64,000 bases of DNA, taken from the NCBI RefSeq assembly GCF_043641665.1, contig NC_092196.1, positions 14,009,692-14,073,691 of the forward strand. The letters are read 5' to 3'. This document shows, one piece after another, positions 25,301 through 38,900 of the stretch. A program made the translations under genes and the position numbers. The stretch's first letter is position 1; every line of letters begins with the position of its first letter. Source of the stretch: Enoplosus armatus (Eukaryota; Chordata; Actinopteri; Centrarchiformes; Enoplosidae). Below the pieces are notes generated by a model. That model saw nothing but the letters and a program-made list of their open reading frames with translations, did not search any database and was not told where the DNA came from.

Positions 25301-26378
25301 TATACAATATGACCATAATATATCCACAGGTGGGTTATATGGTTTTTGATCAATACAAATGACTCACTGATCATTTCCACTGGTGTTATTATCTCTCATT
25401 TTCAAACCTCACTTTCTAGTCTATACCCTCTCTTGAAGCAGGAGCTCCTGTTTTACGCTGATCTATACTCGCATTTGCAATTGCTAAATGATGGAGGATA
25501 GTGCTACAAGTAAGCGAACAATGTTTTAACATTTGTTTTAACATTTCAGCTACAAAGGCTGGAGAGCCTCGTGCTCAAGCCAAAAAAAGCAAATGACACA
25601 GCAGTATTATTATTGCAGTGTTTTGTATTTTGCATGGTGATGTATTACCTTTTTACAGGCTATTTCTGCTGGATCTCTGGTCTAATTAGCCATCTAATTC
25701 ATCTCACTTGTGAATATATGACTTCATTGTTTGTTTCAGTTACAGACCACCTTGGATCAAGGGAGCGGGAGCAGTTGGGATGGGGTGGAGGGGGGTGTTG
25801 GCTGTGTAGGAGATGAGTTCTATTAATGTTGTTGCAATTCCTGATGGTTGCCAATAGAGGTCGATAGAGGTCATAGATTACTTAACAGACCTTTAAATCA
25901 GCCTACTGCTGCCTGAGGGGAAAACATTTATCATAATACTGCAGAGTTCTTTTGCGGTTTTTGGAATGTTTTTTTTCAAATGGTTCGAATTGTAAATGCA
26001 CAGGTATGAGTGAGTCTGAGAAAAAAGAACTTAGCTTACAAATTAGCTCTTGTGTAAGCACTTTCAGTGTCAGAATGAAATGACAACAATGTGGCAACAG
26101 TGGCTGAAGCACAATGGAGTAGAGTGTTATTATTTCTGTTAAGTGAAGGAGTGTGGGAACACTTGAGGATGGTGGCCATCGGAAAGCTGAGTTTACACGT
26201 TGGTGCATCGAGCCACAGAGGCGTGTTGCTATAGAAGCAAGGGCAGGTTTTACAAAGGGACATTACACACCTACACACTAAAGAACTGTTCACTTAATGT
26301 GCTCCTGAGGGACTGGCTCACTGCAGCAGACTCTATTCATCCCTTCCTCGTCTACCTTTCAATCACCATCCCTCTCTC

Positions 26379-26414
<36 letters not shown>

Positions 26415-28280
26415 ACTCTCTTTCACTCTCTTTTCAGGGTGCAGGTGTCTAATTCTGTGTATTAAAAACTGCCTGCAGCCCTTAACTGTTGAATATTTCA
26501 TGCCTTTTAATTTTTCCAGGGCACTTAAAGTAACTTTTACAATGTCTCTCCCTCCCTTTTCTCCTTATCTCCCCCTCTTTATTTCTCACCACTCAACAGA
26601 TATCTGCTGTTACTGTGGTAACATTTGCTGTGTAGATGTACTCTAGATTATCATTATGAAATGAGCTGACCCTAACATTTTACATTGAATAATGCAGGCT
26701 AACAACAACACATTTCCTCCCACATGCTCTCCTCGTCCTTCCAAATGAATCAAATCAGTAGCAAAACTGGGGACTTCAGCGCTGACAGCAATGACAGTGA
26801 CAGACTTTATCACTGCAGTTATTAAATAGTCGAATGGAATCCCACAATGGCTTGACTGGACCGTTGAGGTTTGCTACGTGTGGGTGTGCCAAGGCCAAAC
26901 ATTCATAACGACCAGAATGATTAAAAGCAGAGGAGAACCAGCACGGAATATTAATCATACATAAGAAATGACACAGGGCGGAACAGCATTTACAGTCTAG
27001 CCCCATGCTGCTTCAAGAAGTCGAAATATACCAATCAAATGAAAAGGATTTTGAAAATGCAATTAAACAGTGGCCCTGACTTAATTAGGTTGCCTGTAGA
27101 TACCAGTGGTTTTCATTAAGGATTTCATTGAATCTCTCCACTATTCTCTGTTTGACCCTGACCAATTGAAAGTGGACATTTCAACCTGCAGACTTTGTCC
27201 TCAGGTTAAAATGCTATTCATGAGCCGTTTCACTTCTCCATTTATAGAACCACTTTGCCCCCTCAGGTATACTACAGTCCAGCTCTTGGCTTCAATTCCA
27301 TCCCTCCACTTCCATCAGACGGTGGAGGGGGAGGAGAAAAGGGACAGCAAGGAGGGGAAAGAAGGATGAGGTCTGGGGAGTGCGTACCCCTGTTGAGTCA
27401 AACAGGCCCAAACATTTCCAGGCATGCATCATGGGATCCTGCGGGACCACTGTGATTAAGACCTGAATGAGACGGAGGGGTCGTGAGTTGCAGTCAATCT
27501 CTTACAGGTCTCTGGGTCTCTCATTACTCATTGATTGGTCACCTGGAGCAGCAGCACCATTCTGCAAAGTGCACTATATAATTACACTACAAAAAAATAA
27601 TACTTTCAACAAACACAAAATCATACACATACTCATACACCCACAGGCGACACCTGAAATTTCCTGAGAGAGCACAGAGAGACGGAAAAAAATGCAGTTA
27701 AGTGTTTGAATAAATTCTATCTGAATAGAAACAATGTGCTCATCTGTCACAGTAGGTACCATTACAATGCTTCTCCTTGGAGCCTTCCCTTTTTATTTTA
27801 TATTTTTGGAACTGTGTGTAGTGCTGTGCGATGTATTTTATGGTTTCTTTTTGGGTTTGATGGTGTAGATATGGATGTTTTTTGAGGTTGTCACAACCAA
27901 CTGGGAGATTATAATTGAGGGACCCTGTGCTCTTGTGTTGTGTTTTTGAAAAACACTAATTATTTTCTCATTAGAAGATAATCAAGGATAAACCAGGTAT
28001 TTAGCTTAAATCGAGCACTGATGGGGATACATCCAACACTTTAAACATATCATTACCATAATTAATACTGTTAACATTAGCCCTTTGAGTCAGGGAGTCC
28101 TTTTATTTAAAATGGAGCAAAGTCACAGCAGATTTTAATCATTACATAAGGGGGATTACAACAAGAAAGAATGATACTGATGTCTATTTTTGTGAGGTGA
28201 GTTGGATAATTTACATGTAATTTCATTTTAATGTGTCTAAACCTCTGGTGGATTTTCTCACTTTGCAGTTCTTGAGAATT
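22381..28280. other. Non-coding sequence with several enhancer-like blocks
   Basis: No exon is supported. Blocks at about 22430-22680, 23330-23610 and 26780-27010 are repeat-free and rich in ATTA/TAAT and E-box-like words. They may be conserved elements. Microsatellites: GT near 24914-24934 and CT at 26381-26411. The 148-codon plus-strand frame at 26200-26646 reads through the CT array and is spurious. Confidence 0.45.
26381..26411. repeat. (CT)n microsatellite
   Basis: About 15 CT units, followed by ctttcactctctttcactc. Confidence 0.92.
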
Positions 28281-28500
28281 TTAGAAGAGGTGACGCATAT
28301 CCATTATTAATGATTGGCCCGTACAGCTACAATACATCACCTGTGCCCTTAACATGGCTAATTACGCATTCATAGGCCATAAGTAAGCAGGACAAATGAA
28401 CTGTCTGTGCTTGCATTGCTCCATACTAATTGCCTCAGTAAGCCAGTTGCTAATTAGTTTTATCACCATCCATATGCTAAGTTTTAACGTATAACAAAAC
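28281..28500. promoter_or_regulatory. Candidate conserved non-coding element, homeodomain-site cluster
   Basis: Within about 180 bp there are four TAAT-type palindromic cores in the contexts attaatgatt, gctaattacgc, actaattgcc and gctaattagtt. They lie in repeat-free sequence with no open frame of note. Such clusters are typical of developmental enhancers bound by homeodomain factors. No target gene is visible in the window, so any role is inference. Confidence 0.4.
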
Positions 28501-31500
28501 TGGCAAAATCTGTGTTTCGCCATCATGATCTGATCTAATTTGGTTACAATATATATGCTTACAAGATCACGTGTAAAAAGTTGTTTCCAGCAATGGATAC
28601 AGACATGCATGTATTAGGGCCTGAAACAAGAATTCTGATTCATCACATTTCAATTAAGCCGGGGTCATGACAGAGTCTCTCCTGGGCAGCTCCTGGTGGC
28701 GCAATAAACGTCAGCCAGCGACAGACTCCCAGACAGGGATCTCTAAGAGCACACAACCGGCAGAGATAGAGGTCAGCCATGTTAACTGGATCCTTGGAGA
28801 GCAGAGCAGATCTATACCCTGCAGGCGAGCTGAAAGACCACCAGCTACAATAGGACTCAAGTACTACAGCAGACACGGAAACAGACAATATACTATATGC
28901 TACTACTGCACCCAGGGACTTAGTGTTCCGTGTGTTGGCACAGTATGTAGGTGGTGGACATGGAGAACATGGAGGCCCAAGCATGCACTGAGACATCTGC
29001 CCAGCACAAAGCTACAGAGGTCGAGCTGTTATAGAGTAAACTACTCTGACCATGTTGATCACAATGCAGGAACATGTCATCCAGTACAATGGCATGGTTC
29101 TTTCATATACTTTTTGAACAATGATGGGGTTCTACAGCAAGGAGGCATAAGACACATCAGAATGTGGATACACACAAAACTTGTTTTTTGCATTTAACAG
29201 GTTAGTTTCAGATCTTTCAATAAACCTGTTTTGTGGGACAAATTTTTTGCCTTCCAAAACCTTTGTAATATTTGTCCTATAGTGCAAGCACAACTCAAGC
29301 ACTGTCTAACAGTGTAACATAACATTGCAGGCTATTTATCATAGTGGATTTATTATGATTGGTTGCAACAAAATGATTCATTCTAATAATAATGAATATA
29401 TTTGTGTTTACAGCAGCTCCTTACTGAGCAAGTCCAGCTACTGTTTGTTGTACAAATATTTGAGGTCATTCAGGTTAGCGAGCTGGCATTCGTTATGAAA
29501 ACAGAATGCTAACATTTAGCACACTGAGAAGGACTCTTTCTGAGCAACATCCGTGGGAATAAATAAAACATTCGTCAGGTTCAGAGTGTGCAGATTATCT
29601 ATTCTTTACTTCAGCATGTGTAGCAACATGGTGTGGGATAAAGAGCAACTGTTGGACACAGGAGCAGGAACAATTTCATATCATTATAATAAAGGAGCTG
29701 TATTGGTTTGTTCTTTGTTGATTAGCAACACTATCAATTGTAACAGACCCAAATGTGATCCTTAATCTGGTAAAGTGCAACCTTTGTGCAACTAGCTGCA
29801 GACAAAACACAACTTAACCTGAACAACCAAAATGAAGATATAAACCCAAATCATGAGATACTACTCTTCTAAACAGATCCAAAACATCAGTAGCATTCAA
29901 GCTGCACCATGTAAACCAACCTCACTGACAGAGAAGACTGGAGCAGGATAAATGTTGGGCCACCCTAGGCTTGAGGGCAAAAGTATAGCCCCCGGTGAAT
30001 CAGGCCAAATTAGGCAGTAGATGGTGGAATCAGGACAGCTCTGAGGGCCCCTGGTCCTCTGCTCTGGTCCATTTCCCTGACGGAGCCTGAGCTCCGAACA
30101 CCAGCGCTCTAATTAAAGGTTAGGCAGATTCCTCCACATCTCATCTAGTGAGCAGGGCAGGACAACAGGGACACATAGGTAAAGAGCCACGGTAATTACT
30201 GGTTTTCAGTATGCAGTCATGAGGACAAGATGATATGAAAAGCATCAGGCACACGCACCACCCTGTAGATGTCATGTTAAGAGAGTTTTATCTTCGCACC
30301 ATTAACTTTGCGCTTTTTCATCTGTTTCTTCTTCATGTGTGACAGTCACCCATACAGTAACAAAACTGGCCTGAAAATTAGTGAACCTGTGAATTTCAGT
30401 TAACATGAACGATACCTAACGTAAAGCATTCAAAGTCCTGCTGTGTCACTGTGGCTGTGTATTAATGTTTTTTCTTCTGAGGCTATAGAGGTGTAAAAGT
30501 AGCTGCTTTTCCATGGTTTAGGGTCCCTGTTAATCCCCTGCCTGTGTGGTTATGGAGGTAAAACACATTTTCGTGCTCATGCTCTGTAGCACGCTGCACT
30601 GGTGTGTGGCTTAAGCTCTGAGCAACAGGGAAGGGAAGATTCAGCCATTTTTTCCTTGGGAGAGAATTTTTTTCCAGTGTCGTGCTGTTGGACGCGTGTA
30701 TTTTGGGGATTAGTGGCTTAATCGACCTTGTAATGGGGAGATCAGAGTGGCATGCAGGCATGGAGAGAAGTGCACACACACATGCTGATACACACACATA
30801 CTGTATTCTCTCACACACACAGTCATATTTAGGCAAACACACTTAAGCACACAAATCTGCGCATCCTTACTTTATTAAAAACACACATCGTCGTCAGACA
30901 CTCTCTTGATTTCATAGGCCACCGCACTGACTGAAACCAACTGCAACCTTTTCCTTCTACAGAGAAATATGTACACACACACACACACACACACTAATAA
31001 CCTCATACTTTTCCCCAACAGCCAGAAAATGTACACTCCCACCACACAGTGTAGCAGAGTACATTGGATACCTTATCGCTGCTTCCACCCACTGCTCCCT
31101 CTGTAATATGCTGCGGCTCTGCGGGTACATTGCACTGCAGACCGAGGGCTCTCCGGAGGGTCAGTGTATTGTCTCAGTGAACAATGAGCACTCTGGCTAA
31201 TGCTTCTGTGGACTCGAGAGGTCAGCCCTGTGAGTCACCTTCTCCATCTATGAATTTCCTACAAAACATGTCCATCTCTCTCTCTTTCACTCTTTCCCTC
31301 AGGTTTTGTTTGCCCACTCTGCCCAGGTCACTCCACTTTCTGACTGGTGCAGTGGGGTGGTTGAAGTTGAGGGACTGGAGGGTGGGATGTATGGGAGTAA
31401 TGCGTGTGTTATCTCATATCAGCGGCAGTCGTGGAATCCAGTGCAGCGCGGCTGATAAGATGAACAAACAGTTGGGATCATTAGAGCGAAGACATTGTGT

Positions 31501-33480
31501 AATCACCGCTCTAATCTCCCCCTAATCCCAACATCTCCAACCAGCCAGGGGCTCCAAACCATGCGGGCCCATACACCATTCCAATAGCATGGCCTCTATA
31601 CACACACACACACACTCATGCACAAACCCTCATACAAACGTGATGCCACTCAGGTAACATAAACTCTCACGCAGAACAAAAACACATGCAAACAGTGCAG
31701 CCAGGCATTGTGCACATATACACACAAAGACACACATACACACCAACTCTCTCCACATTCCACTTTTTTTGTTTCTAAACTAATAACAGGCTGTGCGCAC
31801 ATGGCCAACCCAGAGGAAAAAATCAATACTCTCTCAGACAAAATCAAGATTTCTTTTATCCTTCTATTTATTCTCTTTGGCTTTCCCCCATCACTCCGTT
31901 TCCTCTCTCCCTCTCCCCCTCCCTTTCCCTCAATCGACATCGTCAGCTTCTTGATCTCAATGGAAGTCCTTGGAGCATCAGGCACCAGTCACTCCACTGG
32001 AAGATCTTTGGTGGTACTCACTCTCTGAGGTTGATCGATTAAAATAATAAGATATTTTCCCAGGTTGCTCATCTCGTCTCCGTGACCCACACCTCTGCCC
32101 TGGCCCAGTCCAGTGTGTAACAAAGTCGACTCTTGCAGCAGTAGGTCAAGCCTCCCTATTCCAGCCTCTACATATGTTTGAAAGGAACTCCTGGATCAGC
32201 TCCAGCTCTCTCATTGCCCCAGGACAAAGAATCCAGCCACAAATGATGTGCTGAAACTGAAGTCCACTGAAGATGGTAAAATACCCAAACCTGCTACTGT
32301 GCACGCACGCACGCACACGTACACACACACGCACACACACTGGACAAACAGAGAAAGAAAAGAAGGGAGGCCAAGGGGGGAAACAAGGGGAAAGAGGGTA
32401 GAGAGGAGAAACAAGCGACGTAGACACCATAGCCTCCAATCCATCCATACTGGTGTCTTTTCATCTCTAATGAGAAAGACAAATAGAATATCTCTGCTTC
32501 AGAGCTCTTACAGGTGGACAATAGAGGAATATACCCAAACAGAGGAAGATGAGCAAGGAGGAAGGACATAGTTTGCATTTTCTGCTGGCTGCAGTGATTG
32601 CATGCTGGCAGGGAGAGAGTGGGGATGCGAAGCAAAGAAGACATGGAGAGGCAGATATAATGCAGCATGTTTTTTTCTCTCTTTTTTGTAAAGCTTTGGC
32701 ACCATCAAAATGCCTCAGTCATGCCAATAAAGCCTGTTTGAAATTAATTGAATTGACAGAGGCAGCCAGCGAGACAAAGACAGGGAACAGAGGGAAGAGA
32801 GGGGAGAAAGGTGTCAGAACAGGGAAAAGGAAAACTCATTACAATCCAGATTTTTTTTATAATATAGAGATCCCTCATTTTGTCTCTGCAGTATGTTTTA
32901 TTTATTTGAAGTTAGTGGCTTAATGAGATCCCAGTGGTACTACAATAGCTAAGAATGAGGAAAAGAGAGAGAGAGACAAGAGAGATGGGAGACAAATAAT
33001 CTCAGGAAAAGAGGGAGGGAGGGATGCAGGCAAGTAAAGAAAGAGGAGAGAAGAAGAAAGGCTATGGATCAGAACAACAGAAGTGTAATGTTGGCAAAAG
33101 AGGACAGGAGTAATGATACCATAATGCACCAGCTCCCTGTTAAGTGCATTCCAGCTCTCCTGTAAAGCAGTTGCAAACAGTTGCTTTTTCACTTTGTTCT
33201 GCAGCCGTTCTGACAGATATACATCCAAACTCCTGGGAAAAGACAAAGTCATGTTCAGCCAGGCTGTTGTGAGCTCGAATGAGATGGAGCCCAATGCAGA
33301 TTGCATACCTCAACCCTGGCTGAGAGAGATTGGCCACAGTGCCGCGGCACCCGGCCAGCTCTTTGTGCCGAGCAAAGGAATGGAAAACAGATGCCACATA
33401 AAATGCCCTGGCATGGGGGCTCTATATTGATTCATTTGCTGTATTTTCTCTCTTTAAACAATGCTGCTTTATTACTTAGC
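28501..33480. other. Non-coding sequence, no supported gene
   Basis: The largest open frame in the left half, 176 codons at 28667-29197 (+), lacks any recognisable domain and has an atypical residue mix, so it is not called. CA tracts lie at 30971-30993, 31600-31615 and 32318-32340. 31410-31540 and 33110-33320 look like compact conserved blocks. 32360-32420 and 32930-33060 are purine-rich. Confidence 0.45.
30971..30993. repeat. (CA)n microsatellite
   Basis: About 11 CA units. Confidence 0.9.
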
Positions 33481-34455
33481 TAAATATGCTGTATGCTTGC
33501 ATGAGCATGCACACACTGTGGAGTGTGGACTGTGTGTGTGTGTGTGTGTGTGTTTATGCTCCGATGTGTATCTAAGCTTCTTTGTGTACGTAACCGTTCC
33601 AGCATTTTCTCTCTAATGCAGCAACTGAAAAAGTTGAAAGACCAGCATAGTAGCAAGTTTTAAGTGTCTGTGATTAAACTGCACACAGCTCCTTTTTAAG
33701 ATCCGCAGGTAGATATTTCAAAGTGTAATCTTCAAAAGTGATAATGCTTCTCTGCTACTTGGCAACCTCTTGTTATCTGAAGCACAGGAAACAGGTGAGG
33801 TGCCCGACAGAGAAATAAGATCAACATTCTCCTGGGCGGCAGGTCAGACCTGGAGTGACTCATAAACACAATCTGCCTGTATTTTTTATTTACTTTTCTC
33901 ATATAATACAGACCCATTTTCTCCTCGAGTTACACTTGATCACCAGAACTGTAGGACTTTTTTTCCTTTGTCAGGAGAATCTGTATCCCCTCTTAACGTG
34001 CTTTTTTTTGCCTGAGTAATTGCCTTCCACTTGGCTCTTACATGATGTCCCTCTCTCTTATAGCTTCCTTCCACTCTCACACTGTACTCCATCCACGCCG
34101 CATACACTCGTTCCCTTCACCATCACCAAGGTTCATAGCTGTCTCATAAATGTCAAGCTCTCACTTTTCCAGAGTAGGATATTGCTTGATGCCTGCTACC
34201 TCGTGTTGTTTGTAACTCTCTGTGAAGGGAGAAGGCGGTGGAGGGCTTTTTTCTGTTTTTTGGCAGGGTTGGAAGGGGTAATGAAAAGGTATGTGTGACG
34301 AATTGAGGCAAAGGGCGAGGAGGCAAGCTGTGTGGCGATGAAGAGAGGAGAGGAGATGAGGGCACGGCAGAGGGGGGAAAGTCTGTGAAAAAATGCAGAG
34401 TTGAAGGGTTTGGAAGAGCAGAATCAGCACTTATGCAAACACTCCAAGGAGCTAG

Positions 34456-34456
<1 letters not shown>

Positions 34457-34505
<49 letters not shown>
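34457..34505. repeat. (CA)n microsatellite, long
   Basis: About 24 uninterrupted CA units, the longest perfect dinucleotide array in the window. Confidence 0.95.
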
Positions 34506-34507
<2 letters not shown>

Positions 34508-35902
34508 GTACACAGCCATCCAGCGAGTTTTGCTATAGCACCGTTACGAATATCTTCCATATCAGGATGTCATACTGGGCAGAGCCGACTCTTGGAACAG
34601 CGACTCCCTGTTGCGCTGTGAGGCTATTACATGGTCTAACAGAGCTCGACTAATAACATGGACCGGATCAGCCACTTCCCACTTCCTCCTCAGATCATCA
34701 CGTATCACAGGAGTTGGGGCATTTTTACCACCCACTCATGCCAGAGACCTCTCTCAACCCTAATACAGCACATAGAAATACACACACACACACACATTCA
34801 CAAACTTGTCTTCTTTTTCTCTTGCTAACCTCCCATACACTGCATACTTCCCATAAAACATAAATCAATTGTTTCCATCGGTCAGTTGGCGACCATCCAC
34901 TGTCAGTGTTTTATAGTGCTTTGTTTGGCTGTTTGTTGCCGTTAATCTGTTTGAATAGCTGTGGGGGGCTTTCCAAAAGCACTTCCTGCTGAATTTACTG
35001 TCTTGGTGGCTGAGCACACATCTGTCTTTTCCTCAAACAGAATTCACACCCAAATTCACAGTCCAAATCCTACGCACATAAACACCTCCAATCCCCCAAT
35101 CCCCAAATCCCTGTTCAGTAATTATGTGAGCATGCATGTGTGTTTGTGCATTGTGGGGTTGAGATGTTTGCTACTGTGAATTGTGTTTCCCACTGAATGG
35201 GTGATTTCTTTTTTTTTTTTAGTTTGTGTTTTGTGCTGTGCTGCTGATTGAATCAATTCTATTGACTGACCTGAGCGATAAAGAGAGACGACACGTGAAA
35301 ATCATTGTATTAAACAGCAAGGTCTTATCGACTCTCATAATGTTGCAATTGCACCAGGCTGAAATGTCTCCCTGATTGGGTTTTAGATCACATGCGCTGC
35401 TACCATAGCTTTTAAAAGGGATTCTTAAGATTCGCTTCAGTGCTTTCTGTGGCACAAAATGAACCTACAACAACGGAGCAGAGAATAAAGGCGCCATTGG
35501 TCTCTTTCTTTCTACAGAGAGCACTGCGCTCTTCCTCCACAGCCAGATAGAGGCGGTGATTTGGCAGTCGACTGCAAGGTAAACATGACTAGCCGTATTA
35601 CAAACAGTTTAATCAGTATTCTACGTTTTTTCCATGTGTAAACGTTAGTGCCAGACAACGCACTTGGCTTCAGGTGGCACAAGATTGCATAAGGCAGTGG
35701 AAACTGACTAAAGTCTGTGTGTATGTACAGAAAGAGGTCCTTTGGGAGAGAGTAATGGAACACCATTAGAGGAGTCACAAGCACCAGTCTGTATGGCTTT
35801 ATTGCGAGCGGTGGCGCACTAACTGCCAAGTGTGTTTTCACAAGGATGGAGCATTTTAAACAAGATACCCCCCGCAGGCATAATGTCTGTCGCTCTACCT
35901 CT

Positions 35903-35923
35903 CTGTCTGTCTGTCTGTCTGTC
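35903..35923. repeat. (GTCT)n tetranucleotide repeat
   Basis: Five ctgt/gtct units, followed by taccgcc. Confidence 0.85.
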
Positions 35924-38900
35924 TACCGCCTCTCATACGACACGTCCACGCACGCACACACTCCTGTCAAGCCCCTCCCTTGCCTCAGTCCTCCATTTCT
36001 TCCCTCCATCAACTCAGTGACACCCAGCAGTGGGCCGTGACATTACAGAAAAGCAGAGCAAGAGAAAGAGAGGAAAGGGAGGGGGGCATTGCAGAAAAAG
36101 AGGTATAGAAATTGTGAAGGCAAGAGGGAGATATTTAAAGAAGAGGTTAGGAGGGTGGGAGCTTGAAAAAAGATTGAGAGGGAGCAAGTGGTGGAGTGAG
36201 TGAGAAGTAGGCTAAGTGAGGGGCATGTGAGTGATTTCCTCAATGTCATGAGGCAACATGGAGGCGGCTGCAGCCACGGGTGAAGGAGCGGTGAAGCAAG
36301 CTTGATGGCCTACACATCTGATGAGAGGAACTGGTCCCCTTGAAAGAAAAAGCTCAATAATTCAAAGGGAGGTGGAAAAAGAGAGAGTGGAGGAGAAGGA
36401 GGCGACAGAATGGGAGTTGCTGGCTGACAGGCATTTAGAATATACTGTATTTAGAGGGCAAGAGGGTGAGTGTTGATCACCAACAGGTCAGAAATTATCA
36501 ATCAACACCAGCACCCCTCAGGCTGCATGTGGACGTCAGACGTGCCAGAAAACACCTTGCAAGTGTGCCAGTGTTTGTGGTCCAGAGGCAGAATTCCTGG
36601 CGCAGTTGCAGTGCAACGAAATCTGTCGCGCTTTGTTCCCAGGTAAGCTTTTTGTGCAGGACATCACTTTGGAACAATTCATTCACACTGGCAGCCGCGC
36701 AGTATGGCCACAATCAGAGCTGCCACCAGCCTGCAGTGCAGACACCAGCAAAGGAATTATACTCTTATGAAAACCACAGGGATCCATTCAGGGCCCCAAC
36801 ACTCAATGCACAACTCCATTCTGTATAGCAAACACAGTGTCATTTGTCTCCAGCAGCACAGTGTTCAGAATGGCAGTGAAGAACATTTGCTGCAAATATA
36901 GCATAGTGAACTTCCATTTGCCTTGCGAGAGGTAAGACACCCGGCACTTACATAGCATGTAATGAGGGTGACACGGTAAGAAAAAGGAATGAAGGGACAT
37001 TAATTCAGAGATTTTGCTCTTAGCTAAATTAATGTTGAGCAGGATGAGAATTAAAAAGAGGTCACAGTGGGTGAAGCTGAGACAAGAGGACACAGATTAG
37101 AATTCTTCATAATGCAGTAACTTTAAATTTATTTCTAGGGGCCAAATTCTATTCACACCATGTTGAAAAGTTTTAGAAATCTGGAATTGTTCCTAAGTTG
37201 GATGATAATAGCCAAGCTAATTAGAAGCTGGCTTCAATTAAGCATTAAGCAACAAGATAATCTCAGCCATTTCTCCAACCTCTAATTTGAGCGCAGATAT
37301 TCATTTATGTGAAAAATAGTATTCATTTTCCCACATACATAAATATTCATCTCCGACTCACTGAAATGGTGCTTGATAGTTTTCCTGACGTTAAAGCTGG
37401 TGCGTAATAGGGCTGCAGTGCATCCTGCTGGTTGAGCACAAGCACAACAAGCCTCACACCCTCCCCTACTGTATGTGGCCACTTGACCGACTCCTGCTTT
37501 ATCTAGTTTGTCATTTACAGCAGGAGCTCTCTGCAAGCTCACTCCTGATTGAAGCTTAACTGGAACGCAGAGTCTGATTTTTTAGCAGGACAGATAAAAC
37601 TCTGAAGTTATGTTACTTTGACTTGAAGAGTTTACAGCCTTAAGAGTTATTTTAGAGTTGCCAAACATATCAGTTGCTATCACATGACTAACCTACCGCT
37701 GCACCGAGCTCAGATAAAACACACTGATGAGACTTAGAACTGTGCTATTCTTGAGACATCTCCTAAAGCAATTCCTCTGACAAGTGTGCATGTCCAAGTG
37801 AATTATTCTCTATTAATCCTACACAGACAAATACTTATACATGCAGTGCTTGGATAGCAGTTGGAGCGATAGACACAAATGTACAAAGCATAAGAAACAT
37901 CAACAAATCTTCATATCTCAGATGTGATTTCAAAGAAATGCTTACGCTAACAGATTTCAAATACAGCTTCCAAACTGAGGTCTGGGATTTGGGAGTGCAA
38001 CTAGTATACCTACAGCAGTAGCAGTTTCATTTTTTTGATTAATAAAAAGATTTTGCGTAACACAACCTAAAAACTTTTTGTTGATTTGCAATAATCAAAA
38101 TAAATAAATGGCCCAATAAAGTGGGTCATAAGTCTTTGGCATTGAGTTCTGGATAATTCCAACTTTTAGCACTATTTTGACTTTGACTTTCCTACTCAAC
38201 TGTAATTCCAAAGAACTTCGATTTCTATAGTGTAAGCAGAATTTTTTAGCCTAAGCACTCTAGTGGATCTAAACACTTTTGCACTCATGACTCCTAAAAG
38301 ACCTATGAGTGCAACTCTGTGATATTCCCTTTACACATGCATGCATGCATGGACACAACTAATGGTATGAAGTTATGAACACTATTGAGGATAGCGCAAT
38401 GCAATTATCTTAATGTTATTATGTATAAGGGTTTGACCATTTATCCCCTAAGCAGCCCCGCAGCTTCTTGTTTATTCATGCTCTCCAAAAAGCGAAAACA
38501 CATTTACATTTATACTGTAAACACTTGCAATCAAATGATGGCATAATCAAGTTCAAATGTGTTTCATACAATATGAAGTACATCAGTCTATTATTATTAA
38601 CTTAGTGATGCTGAATGGGTCTGGAGGGGCTCACTTTAAGACAAATGGGCTATCTAGGGCTTGTTGCTGACAGTAGTGAATGCTTAAATCCACATTAGCC
38701 GCAGACATCAGTGCTCTGTAGTGTGCAACTGCTGAGCTGTTAGTGGTTCAGTCTGGCTTCATATACAGCACTTATTCACAAAGATCCCCAGTAACATGAC
38801 CATGTTAACACAATAATCACATTAATGTAATTAATTTGTGGTAATTTACTTCATACTTCGCATAGAATCTTGCAACTCCTAACAACAATTTCTTTAAAAG

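Noticed and set aside
26200..26646. 148-codon plus-strand open frame
   Set aside because: It reads straight through a CT microsatellite (Ser-Leu run), and the rest lacks domain content.
28667..29197. 176-codon plus-strand open frame
   Set aside because: It is the longest frame in the left half. It has no domain, membrane or signal pattern and an odd residue mix, with no splice-linked neighbour. Frames of this size are expected by chance in 64 kb.
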